Assembly (NCBI RefSeq): GCF_000317595.1
Contig: NZ_AEJC01000535.1
Coordinates: 1-54,357, forward strand
Direction of reading: 5' to 3'
DNA from: Streptomyces ipomoeae 91-03
GTDB lineage: Bacteria > Actinomycetota > Actinomycetes > Streptomycetales > Streptomycetaceae
DNA length: 54,357 nucleotides
A program made the position numbers and the translations under genes. How positions within the stretch are numbered: the stretch's first letter is position 1; each line of letters starts with the position of its first letter. Below the pieces are notes generated by a model that saw only the letters and a list, made by a program, of their open reading frames with translations, was not told the DNA's origin and made no database searches. Below, piece after piece: positions 17,328-26,425 of the stretch.

Positions 17328-19379
17328 ATGACCAACCGACTCGCTCACGAGACCTCCCCCTATCTTCTCCAGCACGCCGACAACCCGGTCGACTGGTGGC
17401 CCTGGTCGGAGGAGGCGTTCGCCGAGGCGCGTGAGCGGGGCGTGCCGGTGTTGCTCAGTGTTGGTTACAGCTCGTGTCACTGGTGTCACGTCATGGCGCA
17501 CGAGTCCTTCGAGGACCGGGAAACCGCCGACTACCTGAACGCGCACTTCGTCAGTGTGAAGGTCGACCGCGAGGAGCGGCCGGATGTGGACGCGGTGTAC
17601 ATGGAGGCGGTGCAGGCGGCCACGGGGCAGGGCGGCTGGCCCATGACCGTGTTTCTGACGCCGGATGCGGAGCCTTTCTACTTCGGTACGTACTTCCCGC
17701 CGGCGCCCCGGCACGGCATGCCCTCGTTCCGGCAGGTGCTGGAGGGGGTGCGGGCGGCGTGGGCGGACCGGCGGGACGAGGTGACCGAGGTCGCCGGGAA
17801 GATCGTGCGGGACCTGGCGGGGCGGGAGCTGCAGTTCGCCGCCGTCGAGGTGCCCGGCGAAGAAGACCTCGCACGGGCTCTGCTCGGGCTCACCCGGGAG
17901 TACGACGCCGTGCACGGCGGCTTCGGCGGGGCGCCGAAGTTCCCGCCCTCCATGGTGATCGAGTTCCTGCTCAGGCACTACGCGCGCACCGGCTCCGAGG
18001 GCGCCCTCCAGATGGCCCAGGACACCTGCGAGCGCATGGCACGCGGAGGGATCTACGACCAGCTCGGCGGCGGCTTCGCCCGGTACTCCGTCGACCGTGA
18101 GTGGGTCGTGCCCCACTTCGAGAAGATGTTGTACGACAACGCCCTGCTCTGCCGCGTCTACGCCCACCTCTGGCGGGCCACCGGCTCCGAGCTCGCCCGC
18201 CGCGTCGCCCTCGAGACCGCCGACTTCATGGTCCGTGAACTGGGCACCGGCGAGGGCGGGTTCGCGTCCGCGCTGGATGCCGATAGTGATGACGGCACTG
18301 GGAAGCACGTCGAGGGCGCGTACTACGTGTGGACGCCCGCGCAGCTGCGTGAGGTGCTCGGCGACCAGGACGCCGACCTCGCCGCCCAGTTCTTCGGCGT
18401 CACCGAGGAGGGCACCTTCGAGCACGGCCAGTCCGTTCTCCGACTTCCGCAGCACGAGGGCGTGTTCGACGCCGAAAAGATCGCGTCGATCAAGGACCGG
18501 CTGAATCGGGCCCGTGCGCAGCGGCCCGCTCCCGGTCGCGACGACAAGGTGGTCGCCGCCTGGAACGGGCTCGCCGTAGCCGCGCTCGCCGAGACCGGCG
18601 CCTACTTCGACCGGCCCGATCTGGTGGAGGCCGCGATCGCCGCCGCCGACCTCCTCGTACGGCTGCACCTGGACGAGAAGGCGCAGCTCGCCCGCACCAG
18701 CAAGGACGGGCGAGTGGGCGCCAACGCGGGGGTGTTGGAGGACTACGCGGACGTCGCCGAGGGGTTCCTCGCGCTCGCCTCGGTCACGGGGGAGGGGGTG
18801 TGGCTGGAGTTCGCCGGGTTCCTGCTCGACCATGTGCTCGTCCGGTTCGTCGACGAGGAGTCGGGGGCTCTGTACGACACCGCCGCCGATGCCGAGAAGC
18901 TGATCCGGCGGCCCCAGGATCCGACGGACAACGCCACGCCCTCCGGCTGGAGCGCGGCGGCGGGGGCTCTGCTGAGCTACACCGCGCACACCGGGTCCGA
19001 GCCCCATCGGGCCGCCGCCGAGCGGGCGTTGGGGATCGTGAAGGCGCTCGGGCCGAGGGTGCCCCGGTTCATCGGCTGGGGGCTGGCCACCGCCGAGGCG
19101 TTGCTGGACGGGCCGCGGGAGGTCGCGGTCGTCGGACCGGAGGGGCATCCGGGGACGCGGGCGCTGCATCGGGCGGCGTTGCTGGGGACCGCCCCGGGGG
19201 CCGTGGTCGCCGTGGGGACTGCGGAGAGTGACGAACTGCCGCTGCTGGCCGACCGCCCCCTCGTCGGCGGTGAACCGGCGGCGTACGTCTGCCGTAACTT
19301 CACATGTGATGCCCCCACGACAGATGTCGAGCGCCTGAGGGCGGCCCTGAACCGGCCTCAAACGGCCCTGAACGGCTGA
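17328..19379 (+). CDS. DUF255 thioredoxin-fold protein (YyaL/spermatogenesis-associated 20 family)
   Basis: 683 residues from ATG 17328 (MTNRLAHETSPYLLQHADN), the usual family start; ATGs at 17316 and 17319 are alternatives. The N-terminal thioredoxin-like domain carries GYSSCHWCHVMAHESF with Cys50 and Cys53, followed by VKVDREERPDVD. The remaining 500 residues form an alpha/alpha toroid like N-acylglucosamine epimerases (FEKMLYDNALL, WNGLAVAALAETG). Known only as a widely conserved family with an unproven redox or carbohydrate role. Monocistronic. Confidence 0.88.
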   Translation: MTNRLAHETSPYLLQHADNPVDWWPWSEEAFAEARERGVPVLLSVGYSSCHWCHVMAHESFEDRETADYLNAHFVSVKVDREERPDVDAVYMEAVQAATGQGGWPMTVFLTPDAEPFYFGTYFPPAPRHGMPSFRQVLEGVRAAWADRRDEVTEVAGKIVRDLAGRELQFAAVEVPGEEDLARALLGLTREYDAVHGGFGGAPKFPPSMVIEFLLRHYARTGSEGALQMAQDTCERMARGGIYDQLGGGFARYSVDREWVVPHFEKMLYDNALLCRVYAHLWRATGSELARRVALETADFMVRELGTGEGGFASALDADSDDGTGKHVEGAYYVWTPAQLREVLGDQDADLAAQFFGVTEEGTFEHGQSVLRLPQHEGVFDAEKIASIKDRLNRARAQRPAPGRDDKVVAAWNGLAVAALAETGAYFDRPDLVEAAIAAADLLVRLHLDEKAQLARTSKDGRVGANAGVLEDYADVAEGFLALASVTGEGVWLEFAGFLLDHVLVRFVDEESGALYDTAADAEKLIRRPQDPTDNATPSGWSAAAGALLSYTAHTGSEPHRAAAERALGIVKALGPRVPRFIGWGLATAEALLDGPREVAVVGPEGHPGTRALHRAALLGTAPGAVVAVGTAESDELPLLADRPLVGGEPAAYVCRNFTCDAPTTDVERLRAALNRPQTALNG

Positions 19380-19534
19380 AACGTGCCCCTGTGAAGATGG
19401 GGCAAGATCGAACAACCGGCTGGAATTAGGTGCGTGTTCGGATACATCCGCTTACGTGTCCCTCGAACGGAAACACTCTATTTATCGGAAGAGCCTGTGC
19501 AATTCACAGTTTCCCCCTAGTCTCTCCACCGTGA

Positions 19535-19601
19535 CGCGACAGGAGTGACACACCGTCATCGGTGTGTCCGATTGCCATGGGGTGGCGCCTGTCGCGACAG
19601 G
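19535..19601. promoter_or_regulatory. Nested inverted repeats upstream of the glycan operon
   Basis: Three symmetrical elements lie 28-95 bases before the start of the GT2 gene. A half site CGCGACAGG is at 19535-19543. GACACACCG and CGGTGTGTC face each other around TCAT (19547-19568). A perfect 14-base palindrome CCTGTCGCGACAGG is at 19588-19601. Within them TGACACACCGTCA (19546-19558) matches the BldD consensus TNACNCWGNGTNA at 8 of 9 fixed positions. The symmetry is seen directly; the regulator is inference. Confidence 0.55.
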
Positions 19602-19628
19602 GGGTAATGAGATCTGGGGGGATCTTCC

Positions 19629-20891
19629 TTGTTGACGTCTGTCTTCATCGCCGTCGTCTCTCTGGCCTTGTTCTGGATGGCGGCCTTCACGCTGTGGTGG
19701 CAGATGCACGCGTGGCGTACGCCCGAAGTGCTGGCCTCCACCCGGTTCACCAGACCGGACGGGGACGACCATGTCTCCTTCTCGCTGTTACTGCCGGCAC
19801 GCCATGAACAGGCCGTGCTGGACCACACCATCCAACGACTCCTGGAGTCCAGCCACGACGACTTCGAGATCATCGTGATCGTCGGGCACGACGACCCGGA
19901 GACCACCGCGGTCGCCGAACGGGCGGCCGAGCGCGACCCGCGCGTCCGCGTCGTCGTCGACACCCACGCGAAGAAGAACAAGCCGAAGGCCATGAACACG
20001 GCGCTGCCGCACTGCCGTGGCGATGTCGTCGGGGTCTTCGACGCCGAGGACCAGGTCCATCCGGAGCTGCTGTCCCACGTCGACCACGCCTTCCGCACCA
20101 CCGGCGCGGACGTCGTGCAGGGCGGCGTGCAGCTCATCAACTTCCACTCCAGCTGGTACAGCCTGCGCAACTGCCTGGAGTACTTCTTCTGGTTCCGCTC
20201 CCGGCTGCATCTGCACGCGCAGAAGGGGTTCATCCCGCTCGGCGGCAACACCGTCTTCGTACGCACGCAGGTGCTGCGCGAGGCCGACGGCTGGGACCCC
20301 GACTGCCTCGCCGAGGACTGCGACCTGGGCGTCCGGCTGTCCAGCGTCGGCAAGAAGGTCGTCGTCGCGTACGACTCCGCCATGGTCACCCGGGAGGAAA
20401 CCCCGGGCAGCCTGATGTCGCTGTTGAAGCAGCGCACCCGCTGGAACCAGGGCTTCCTCCAGGTCTACCGGAAGAAGGACTGGAAGCAACTGCCCGGCTT
20501 CCGGCAGCGGTTGCTCGCCCGCTACACGCTGATGACGCCCTATCTCCAGGCCGTCTCCGGCGTGATCATCCCGCTCAACGTGGCCATCGCGCTCTTCCTC
20601 GACGTGCCCGTCGGCGTCGCCTTCATCACCTTCCTGCCGGCCGTCACCGCCCTCGTCACCTTCGTGTTCGAGGTCGTCGGGCTGCATGACTTCGGCAAGC
20701 AGTACGGCCTGCGCGTGCGGTTCGTCCACTACTTCAAGCTCATCGTGGGCGGCCCCTTCTACCAGGTGCTCCTCGCCTTCGCCGCCGTCCGCGCCGTATG
20801 GCGTGAGCAACGCGGCCGTAACGACTGGGAGTTGACCAGTCACGTCGGCGCACATCTCGCGAACGTGAACCGAGAGGACGTTCCTGCGTGA
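19629..20891 (+). CDS. Cellulose-synthase-like family 2 glycosyltransferase
   Basis: 420 residues; TTG 19629 with GGGGGGA 7 bases upstream. An N-terminal membrane segment (about 4-25) is followed by a GT-A catalytic domain: DAED (138-141) for the nucleotide sugar and metal, LAEDCDL (Glu229, Asp230) for the catalytic base, and QRTRW (268-272), the polymerase signature of processive GT2 enzymes. Two or three membrane segments follow (about 295-345 and 370-390). It should extend a polysaccharide at the membrane. Leu54 is a TTA codon (19788-19790), making the operon's first gene potentially bldA-dependent. It overlaps the next gene by 4 bases. Confidence 0.85.
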   Translation: MLTSVFIAVVSLALFWMAAFTLWWQMHAWRTPEVLASTRFTRPDGDDHVSFSLLLPARHEQAVLDHTIQRLLESSHDDFEIIVIVGHDDPETTAVAERAAERDPRVRVVVDTHAKKNKPKAMNTALPHCRGDVVGVFDAEDQVHPELLSHVDHAFRTTGADVVQGGVQLINFHSSWYSLRNCLEYFFWFRSRLHLHAQKGFIPLGGNTVFVRTQVLREADGWDPDCLAEDCDLGVRLSSVGKKVVVAYDSAMVTREETPGSLMSLLKQRTRWNQGFLQVYRKKDWKQLPGFRQRLLARYTLMTPYLQAVSGVIIPLNVAIALFLDVPVGVAFITFLPAVTALVTFVFEVVGLHDFGKQYGLRVRFVHYFKLIVGGPFYQVLLAFAAVRAVWREQRGRNDWELTSHVGAHLANVNREDVPA

Positions 20892-22540
20892 CCTCCACAC
20901 TTCCCGCGGCGACCAAGACACAGATCAAGGTCCCCGCGCAACGGACAGCTGCGCCCAAAATCGGTTCGACCAGTCGAACAAGCATCCCGCCGAAGCGTCT
21001 GCGCGACTCCAGAACCGACCTGATCCTCTGCGGAGTCCTGCTCGTGGCGATCATGGTCGTCCAGGGCTGGAACATCGCCGACTACCCGACCCTCAGCGAC
21101 GACGAGGGCACCTACCTCGCCCAGGCCTGGGCCGTCCAGGAGGGCAGAGGCCTCGCCCACTACACCTACTGGTACGACCACCCGCCCCTCGGCTGGATCC
21201 AGATCGCCCTGCTGACCTGGATCCCCGCCCACTTCGCCCCCGAGTCGATGACCGTCGGCTCGATGCGCGCGGTGATGCTGGTCATCAGCGCGGTCAGCGC
21301 CGTGCTCGTCTACGTCCTCGGCCGCCGCCTCGCGCTGCCCCGCTGGGCCGCCGGGCTCGGCATGGCCCTCTTCGGGCTCTCCCCGCTGTCGGTGGTCCTC
21401 CAGCGGGAGATCTTCCTGGACAACCTCGCGGTGATGTGGACGCTGTTGGCCTTCTGCCTGGCCGCGTCCCCGAGCCGCCACCTCTGGCACCACTTCGGCG
21501 CGGGCATCGCCGCCGCCACGGCCGTCCTCACCAAGGAGACGATGCTCCTCGTCCTGCCCGCCGTGCTGCTCACCATGTGGCGGCACAGCCACCGGGACAC
21601 CCGGAAGTTCGCCATCACCGGCGCCGTCACCGCCTGCGCCCTGATCGGCGTCTCGTACCCGCTGTTCGCCCTGCTCAAGGGTGAGCTGCTGCCGGGCGAC
21701 GGCCATGTCTCCCTCTGGGACGGCATCGTCTACCAGATGAGCCGCCCCGGCTCCGGCTTCATCCTCACCGAGGGCACCGGCTCCCACGGCGTCCTGCAGT
21801 CCTGGCTGTACTACGACCGCGTGCTGCCGTTGGGCGGTCTCGCGGGCGCCCTGCTTCTGTTGCTGACCTGGCGCTGGTCGGTGACCGCACGGGCGCTCGC
21901 CGGGCCCGCGCTCGCCGTGGCGATCCTCGCCGGCATGGCCCTGCGCCCCGGCTATCTGCCCGCGATGTACGTCATCCAGGCCCTGCCGTTCCTCGCGCTC
22001 GTCCTCGCGGGCGGCACCGCCAGCGTCGCCCACGCCGTACTGCGGCGCCGGCGCAGCATGGCGGAGAAACGGCCCCTGACCTGGGCGCGGTACGCGGCCG
22101 CCGCCGCCCTCGTCGCTGCGTCGGCCGCGTACGTCGTACCGCGCTGGTACGACGGCAACCGCACCGCGATGACGTTCGACGCCAACGCCCCCTACCAGCA
22201 GGCCGCGAAGTGGCTCGGCAGCGAGGTGGACGACCCCGGCGGCACCCGGGTCCTCGTCGACGACGCGCTCTGGCTGGACCTCGTCCACGAGGGGTACGAG
22301 CCGGGGCTCGGCGTCATCTGGTTCTACAAGGCCGACCTCGACCCGGCGGTGACGAAGACGATGCCGCGCGGCTGGCGTGACCTCGACTACGTGGTCGCCT
22401 CCCCGACGGTACGGCGTGACGCGGTCGACCTGCCCAATGTGCGGGCCGCGATGGAGCACTCGACGCCGGTGGTGACCTTCGGCACCGGCGAGGACCGGAT
22501 CGAGATCCGGAAGATCCAGGCCGCGGGAGGCGACCGATGA
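20888..22540 (+). CDS. GT39/ArnT-like polyprenyl-phosphate-sugar glycosyltransferase
   Basis: 550 residues, about ten membrane segments. The first periplasmic loop carries YPTLSDDEGTYLAQAW, matching the acidic pair essential in PMT/ArnT-type (GT-C) enzymes, with WYDHPPLGW downstream. A soluble domain follows the last membrane segment (from about residue 420). It should move a sugar from a polyprenyl-phosphate carrier to an acceptor outside the membrane. GTG start overlaps the GT2 stop, and its stop overlaps the next ATG, so the three genes are tightly coupled. Acceptor unknown. Confidence 0.8.
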   Translation: MTSTLPAATKTQIKVPAQRTAAPKIGSTSRTSIPPKRLRDSRTDLILCGVLLVAIMVVQGWNIADYPTLSDDEGTYLAQAWAVQEGRGLAHYTYWYDHPPLGWIQIALLTWIPAHFAPESMTVGSMRAVMLVISAVSAVLVYVLGRRLALPRWAAGLGMALFGLSPLSVVLQREIFLDNLAVMWTLLAFCLAASPSRHLWHHFGAGIAAATAVLTKETMLLVLPAVLLTMWRHSHRDTRKFAITGAVTACALIGVSYPLFALLKGELLPGDGHVSLWDGIVYQMSRPGSGFILTEGTGSHGVLQSWLYYDRVLPLGGLAGALLLLLTWRWSVTARALAGPALAVAILAGMALRPGYLPAMYVIQALPFLALVLAGGTASVAHAVLRRRRSMAEKRPLTWARYAAAAALVAASAAYVVPRWYDGNRTAMTFDANAPYQQAAKWLGSEVDDPGGTRVLVDDALWLDLVHEGYEPGLGVIWFYKADLDPAVTKTMPRGWRDLDYVVASPTVRRDAVDLPNVRAAMEHSTPVVTFGTGEDRIEIRKIQAAGGDR

Positions 22541-23868
22541 ACAGCGGCAGTCATGAGTCCACCGTCCCCGAGGAGCTGGGTGATCCGGCCGTGCGAGGAG
22601 CGGAGGTGCCCGAGCCCGGGGCCGTCACCATCGTCGTACCGACCTTCAACGAGTCCGCGAACGTACGGGAGTTGCTGCACCAGATCACCGAGACGGTGCC
22701 CTCGCGGCTGCCCTGCGAGGTCGTCTTCGTGGACGACTCCACCGACGACACCCCCGAGGTGATCAACGAGGCCGCGCAGGACTGCCCGTTCCCGGTCACC
22801 GTGCTGCACCGCGACAAGCCGGTCGGCGGGCTCGGCGGCGCGGTGGTGGAGGGCATGAAGGCGGCCGGGTCGGACTGGATCGTCGTCATGGACGGCGACC
22901 TCCAGCATCCGCCGTCCCTGGTACCGGAGCTGGTGGCGACGGGGGAGCGGTCGTCAGCAGGTCTGGTGGTCGCGAGTCGCTACATCAAGGGCGGCAGCCG
23001 GGCCGGACTCGCGGGCAGCTACCGCGTCGCCGTCTCACGCGGTGCGACCTGGCTCACCAAGTCCCTCTTCCCCCGCCGACTGCACGGCATCAGCGACCCG
23101 ATGAGCGGCTTCTTCGCCATCCGCCGCAGCGCGGTCACCGCCGAGGTCCTCCAGCCGCTCGGCTACAAGATCCTCCTCGAGCTGGCCGTGCGCAGCCGCC
23201 CGCGCCAGGTCACCGAGGTGCCGTTCGTCTTCCAGGACCGGTTCGCGGGCGAGTCCAAGTCGACCGCGCAGGAGGGCCTGAGATTCCTGCGCCACCTGGT
23301 GGGACTGCGTACGGCTTCCCCCCTCGCCCGCATGATCGTCTTCGGTCTGATCGGGGTCACGGGCTTCATTCCCAACCTGGCGGGCCTGTGGACGCTGACC
23401 CATGTCCTCGGCATGCACTACGTCCCCGCCGAGATCCTCGCCAACCAGCTCGGGGTGCTCTGGAACTTCTTCCTCATCGAGCATTTGTGCTTCCGCGAGC
23501 GACGGAAGCACCGCAAGGGGTGGGACCGCGTCGGCCGGTTCGCGTTGCTCGCCAACGCCGACCTGGTGCTGCGCATCCCGCTGATCGCCCTGTTCGTCGC
23601 CCAGTTCGGGATGGGGGCGCTGCCCGCCACCGCGCTCGCCCTGGTGACGACGTTCGTCCTGCGCTTCGTCGGAACCGAGGCGCTGGTCTATCTGCCGCGC
23701 ACCAAGCCTCGCCGTGGGGAGCGCGGCGAGCAGCAGCGGGCCGGGCAGGCCGGTCGGTCCCGTCGGCCCGATCAGGCCGGTCAGGCCGGTCAGGCCGATG
23801 AGGCCGAACCGACAGAGCCGACAGAGCCGACAGAGCGCGGGAGTCATGCGGCCGAGGAGGCCGCATGA
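22537..23868 (+). CDS. Polyprenol-phosphate sugar synthase (DPM1-like GT2) with C-terminal GtrA domain
   Basis: 443 residues. The first 250 are a dolichol-phosphate-mannose-synthase-type GT2 domain: TIVVPTFNESANVREL, VFVDDSTDD, VMDGDLQHPP and DPMSGFFAIRR. Residues about 265-390 are a four-helix GtrA domain (VFGLIGVTGFIPNLAGL), a common partner for flipping or handling the lipid-linked sugar. The last 50 residues are a low-complexity Gln/Ala/Gly then Glu-Pro-Thr repeat tail. It most likely makes the polyprenyl-P-sugar donor for the GT39 enzyme encoded just upstream. Confidence 0.85.
   Translation: MNSGSHESTVPEELGDPAVRGAEVPEPGAVTIVVPTFNESANVRELLHQITETVPSRLPCEVVFVDDSTDDTPEVINEAAQDCPFPVTVLHRDKPVGGLGGAVVEGMKAAGSDWIVVMDGDLQHPPSLVPELVATGERSSAGLVVASRYIKGGSRAGLAGSYRVAVSRGATWLTKSLFPRRLHGISDPMSGFFAIRRSAVTAEVLQPLGYKILLELAVRSRPRQVTEVPFVFQDRFAGESKSTAQEGLRFLRHLVGLRTASPLARMIVFGLIGVTGFIPNLAGLWTLTHVLGMHYVPAEILANQLGVLWNFFLIEHLCFRERRKHRKGWDRVGRFALLANADLVLRIPLIALFVAQFGMGALPATALALVTTFVLRFVGTEALVYLPRTKPRRGERGEQQRAGQAGRSRRPDQAGQAGQADEAEPTEPTEPTERGSHAAEEAA
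23740..23837 (+). repeat. Short tandem repeats encoding the tail of the GtrA fusion
   Basis: Nine-base units TCAGGCCGG (from 23772, three copies, last variant) and CCGACAGAG (from 23809, three copies) encode the low-complexity tail. Both are multiples of three, so copy number can change without a frameshift. Confidence 0.6.
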
Positions 23869-23980
23869 CCCGTGGCAGTCGCCCTCGCCCAGCGGCGGGG
23901 GCGGCGCCTGTCGGAGCAGCGGGGACCGCGTCCAGCGGTACTCGTCCGAACAGCGGGAGCCGCACAGCAAGGAGATTCGC

Positions 23981-26425
23981 GTGAACAACCGCGTGCACAG
24001 CCGTTGGAAGATCCGTATCAGACCCAGACGCAGAACAGCCCTGCTGGCGGTGGGCGCCCTCGCCTCCGGCCTGCTGCTGATCTCGCCCCAGCCCGCGTCC
24101 GCCGCCAACCTCGTCCAGAACCCCGGCTTCGAGACCGCCGGTACCGGCGACATGCCGTACTGCTGGGAGAAGTCCGGCTGGGGCGACAACGACTTCACCT
24201 TCTCCACGGTCGCCGACGCCCACTCGGGCACCAAGGCCATGAAGGTCGAGCTGACCCGCCGGGTCTCCGGCGACCGCAAGGCCCTGATCACCGAGTCGGC
24301 GACCTGCGCGCCGCCGGTCTCGGTGGGCAAGCAGTACGACCTGGGCCTCTGGTACAAGTCGACCACCCCGGATGTGTCCCTCACCCTCTTCCGGCACGAC
24401 ACGACGGCCGGCTGGCAGTACTGGACCGACCTCAAGACGCTGGAAATGTCCGCCGACTGGACCCATGCGACGGTCCGCACGCCGGAGGTCCCGGCCGGCA
24501 CCGACCGCATCACCTGGGGCGCATCCGTCTACGGCACCGGCTCCGTCACCACCGACGACTACACGATGGAGCAGGTCGCCGACCCCGTCCCGGAGCCTGG
24601 GTGCACGGGTACGCCGGAGGAATGCCAGAACGGCCGTTGGGATGTCCTCCCCACCCGGAACCCCGTCCGCTCCATGCACTCCGTCGTCCTCAACAACGGC
24701 AAGGTGCTGCTGATCGCCGGCTCCGGCAACAGCGAGGAGATGTTCGAGGCGGGTACGTTCACCAGCGCGGTCTACGACCCGAAGAACGGCACGTACAAGC
24801 AGATCCCGACCCCGGACGACATGTTCTGCGCCGGCCACGTCCAGCTGGACGACGGCCGTGTGCTGGTGATGAGCGGCAACAAGGCGTACCCGGTCGTGGG
24901 CGGGCACGGCTACGAGGGCTACAAGGACTCGTACATCTTCGACCCGGTCACCGAGACCTACAGCAAGACCAACGACATGAACGACGGCCACTGGTACCCG
25001 TCGGCGACGATCCTCGGCAACGGTGACGTCATCTCGTTCGGCGGTCTGCGCGAGGACTCCACGGGTTCGGTGACGGCCGAGCTGTGGTCGGACGCCGAGC
25101 AGAAGTGGCTGGAGCTCTGGAAGGTCAACCAGACCTGGTCGTACTGGGGCCTGTACCCGTCGATGATCCTCATGCAGGACGGCCGCCTCTTCTACTCCGG
25201 CAGCCATGTCTTCGGCAACAACATCCCGGGCACGGGTTCGGCGATCTACGACTACGGCGCCAACACGACCACGGCTGTGCCCGGTCTGCAGAACAAGGAC
25301 GAGCGCGACCAGTCGGCGAGCGTGCTGCTGCCCCCGGCCCAGGACCAGAGGGTCCTGACGATCGGCGGCGGCAACATCGACTCCAACCCCGAGGCGAACC
25401 GTCTGACGGACATCATCGACCTGAAGGCCGCGAACCCGGCGTACGTCGCGGGCCCGCCGATCCCGCAGGGCACGGTGGACCTGGGCAACGGGAAGGTCGC
25501 CCAGACCGGCAACCAGGGCAAGATGTACGTGTCCGCGGTGCTGCTTCCCGACGGCAAGGTCCTGGAGACGGGCGGAGCCCTGCACAACCGAGCGAACCCC
25601 GTCTTCGAGACGTCGATCTTCGACCCGGCGACGGAGACCTTCGACCCGGTGGCGGTGGACCCGGAGGCCCGTGGCTACCACTCGTCGGCGTTCCTGCTCC
25701 CCGACGGCCGGGTGATGGCGACGGGTGACAACCCGGGCAACGGCACCTGGAACCACAACGTCTCGATCTACACACCTCCCTACCTGCTGAAGGGCGCCCG
25801 CCCGAAGATCACCTCCGTGATCGACAAGGAGTGGGTGTACGGGGACACGCAACGCATCACGGTGGACCGCCCCATCGCGAAGGCGGAACTGATCCGCCCG
25901 GCGGCGGTGACCCACTCGTCGGACCCGAACCAACGCTTCGTGGACCTCCCCCTCTCGGTGGACGGCAACAACGTCGACCTGAACGTGACGAGCAACCCCA
26001 ACCTGGCCCCGCCCGGCTGGTACATGCTCTTCGCGGTCGACGCCAACGGCGTCCCCTCGGTGGCCGAATGGGTCCACCTCCAGGGCCCGTCCGCCCTGGC
26101 GAAGGCCTCCGACGAAGCCCCCTCGGCCCACGTCCACGACTTCGCGGGCGCCCCGAAGGGCAAGGTCACGGGCCCGCAGAAGAAGCGTGAGTCCCAGAAG
26201 GTCAGCCCGACCGTCTCCGGCTGCGACCGCCACTACGGCTCGGCCAACGTCTGCGTGCCCACGGCCTTCCCGGCCGAGGTCAAGAAGACGACGGCGTCCC
26301 GCTGCGCCTGGCTGAAGGAGAACGACTACGGCCGTCTGAAGGTCAACGGCAAGGACGACCCACTGAGGCTGGACCCGAACAGGGACGGCCTGGCCTGCGG
26401 AAAGGGTGACGTCAAGCGCCGCTGA
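23981..26425 (+). CDS. Secreted copper radical oxidase (galactose oxidase/GlxA-like, AA5-type)
   Basis: 814 residues from GTG 23981 with AAGGAG 6 bases upstream. A twin-basic signal peptide ends at ASA-A (41/42). Residues 43-195 form a beta-sandwich carbohydrate-binding-like domain (NLVQNPGFET), then a kelch propeller (about 215-610), a DUF1929/E-set domain (to about 710) and a Cys-rich Excalibur-like tail (DPNRDGLACGK). The galactose-oxidase active site is complete: Cys283 (DMFCAG) and Tyr339 (HWYPSAT) for the thioether cofactor, Tyr566-His567 (RGYHSS) and His645 (AVTHSS). It should oxidise a primary alcohol of a surface glycan to an aldehyde with release of peroxide. It follows the glycosyltransferases by 112 bases, recalling cslA-glxA. 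Confidence 0.87.
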   Translation: MNNRVHSRWKIRIRPRRRTALLAVGALASGLLLISPQPASAANLVQNPGFETAGTGDMPYCWEKSGWGDNDFTFSTVADAHSGTKAMKVELTRRVSGDRKALITESATCAPPVSVGKQYDLGLWYKSTTPDVSLTLFRHDTTAGWQYWTDLKTLEMSADWTHATVRTPEVPAGTDRITWGASVYGTGSVTTDDYTMEQVADPVPEPGCTGTPEECQNGRWDVLPTRNPVRSMHSVVLNNGKVLLIAGSGNSEEMFEAGTFTSAVYDPKNGTYKQIPTPDDMFCAGHVQLDDGRVLVMSGNKAYPVVGGHGYEGYKDSYIFDPVTETYSKTNDMNDGHWYPSATILGNGDVISFGGLREDSTGSVTAELWSDAEQKWLELWKVNQTWSYWGLYPSMILMQDGRLFYSGSHVFGNNIPGTGSAIYDYGANTTTAVPGLQNKDERDQSASVLLPPAQDQRVLTIGGGNIDSNPEANRLTDIIDLKAANPAYVAGPPIPQGTVDLGNGKVAQTGNQGKMYVSAVLLPDGKVLETGGALHNRANPVFETSIFDPATETFDPVAVDPEARGYHSSAFLLPDGRVMATGDNPGNGTWNHNVSIYTPPYLLKGARPKITSVIDKEWVYGDTQRITVDRPIAKAELIRPAAVTHSSDPNQRFVDLPLSVDGNNVDLNVTSNPNLAPPGWYMLFAVDANGVPSVAEWVHLQGPSALAKASDEAPSAHVHDFAGAPKGKVTGPQKKRESQKVSPTVSGCDRHYGSANVCVPTAFPAEVKKTTASRCAWLKENDYGRLKVNGKDDPLRLDPNRDGLACGKGDVKRR

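Noticed and set aside
17298..19415. 705-codon minus-strand open frame opposite the DUF255 gene
   Set aside because: No recognisable domain; the opposite strand encodes a complete conserved protein with a CxxC motif.
23474..26233. 919-codon open frame on the minus strand opposite the oxidase
   Set aside because: Its composition (Val/Arg/Gly/Asp-rich with no motif) is the usual antisense shadow of a GC-rich gene; the plus strand has signal peptide, active site and ribosome site.
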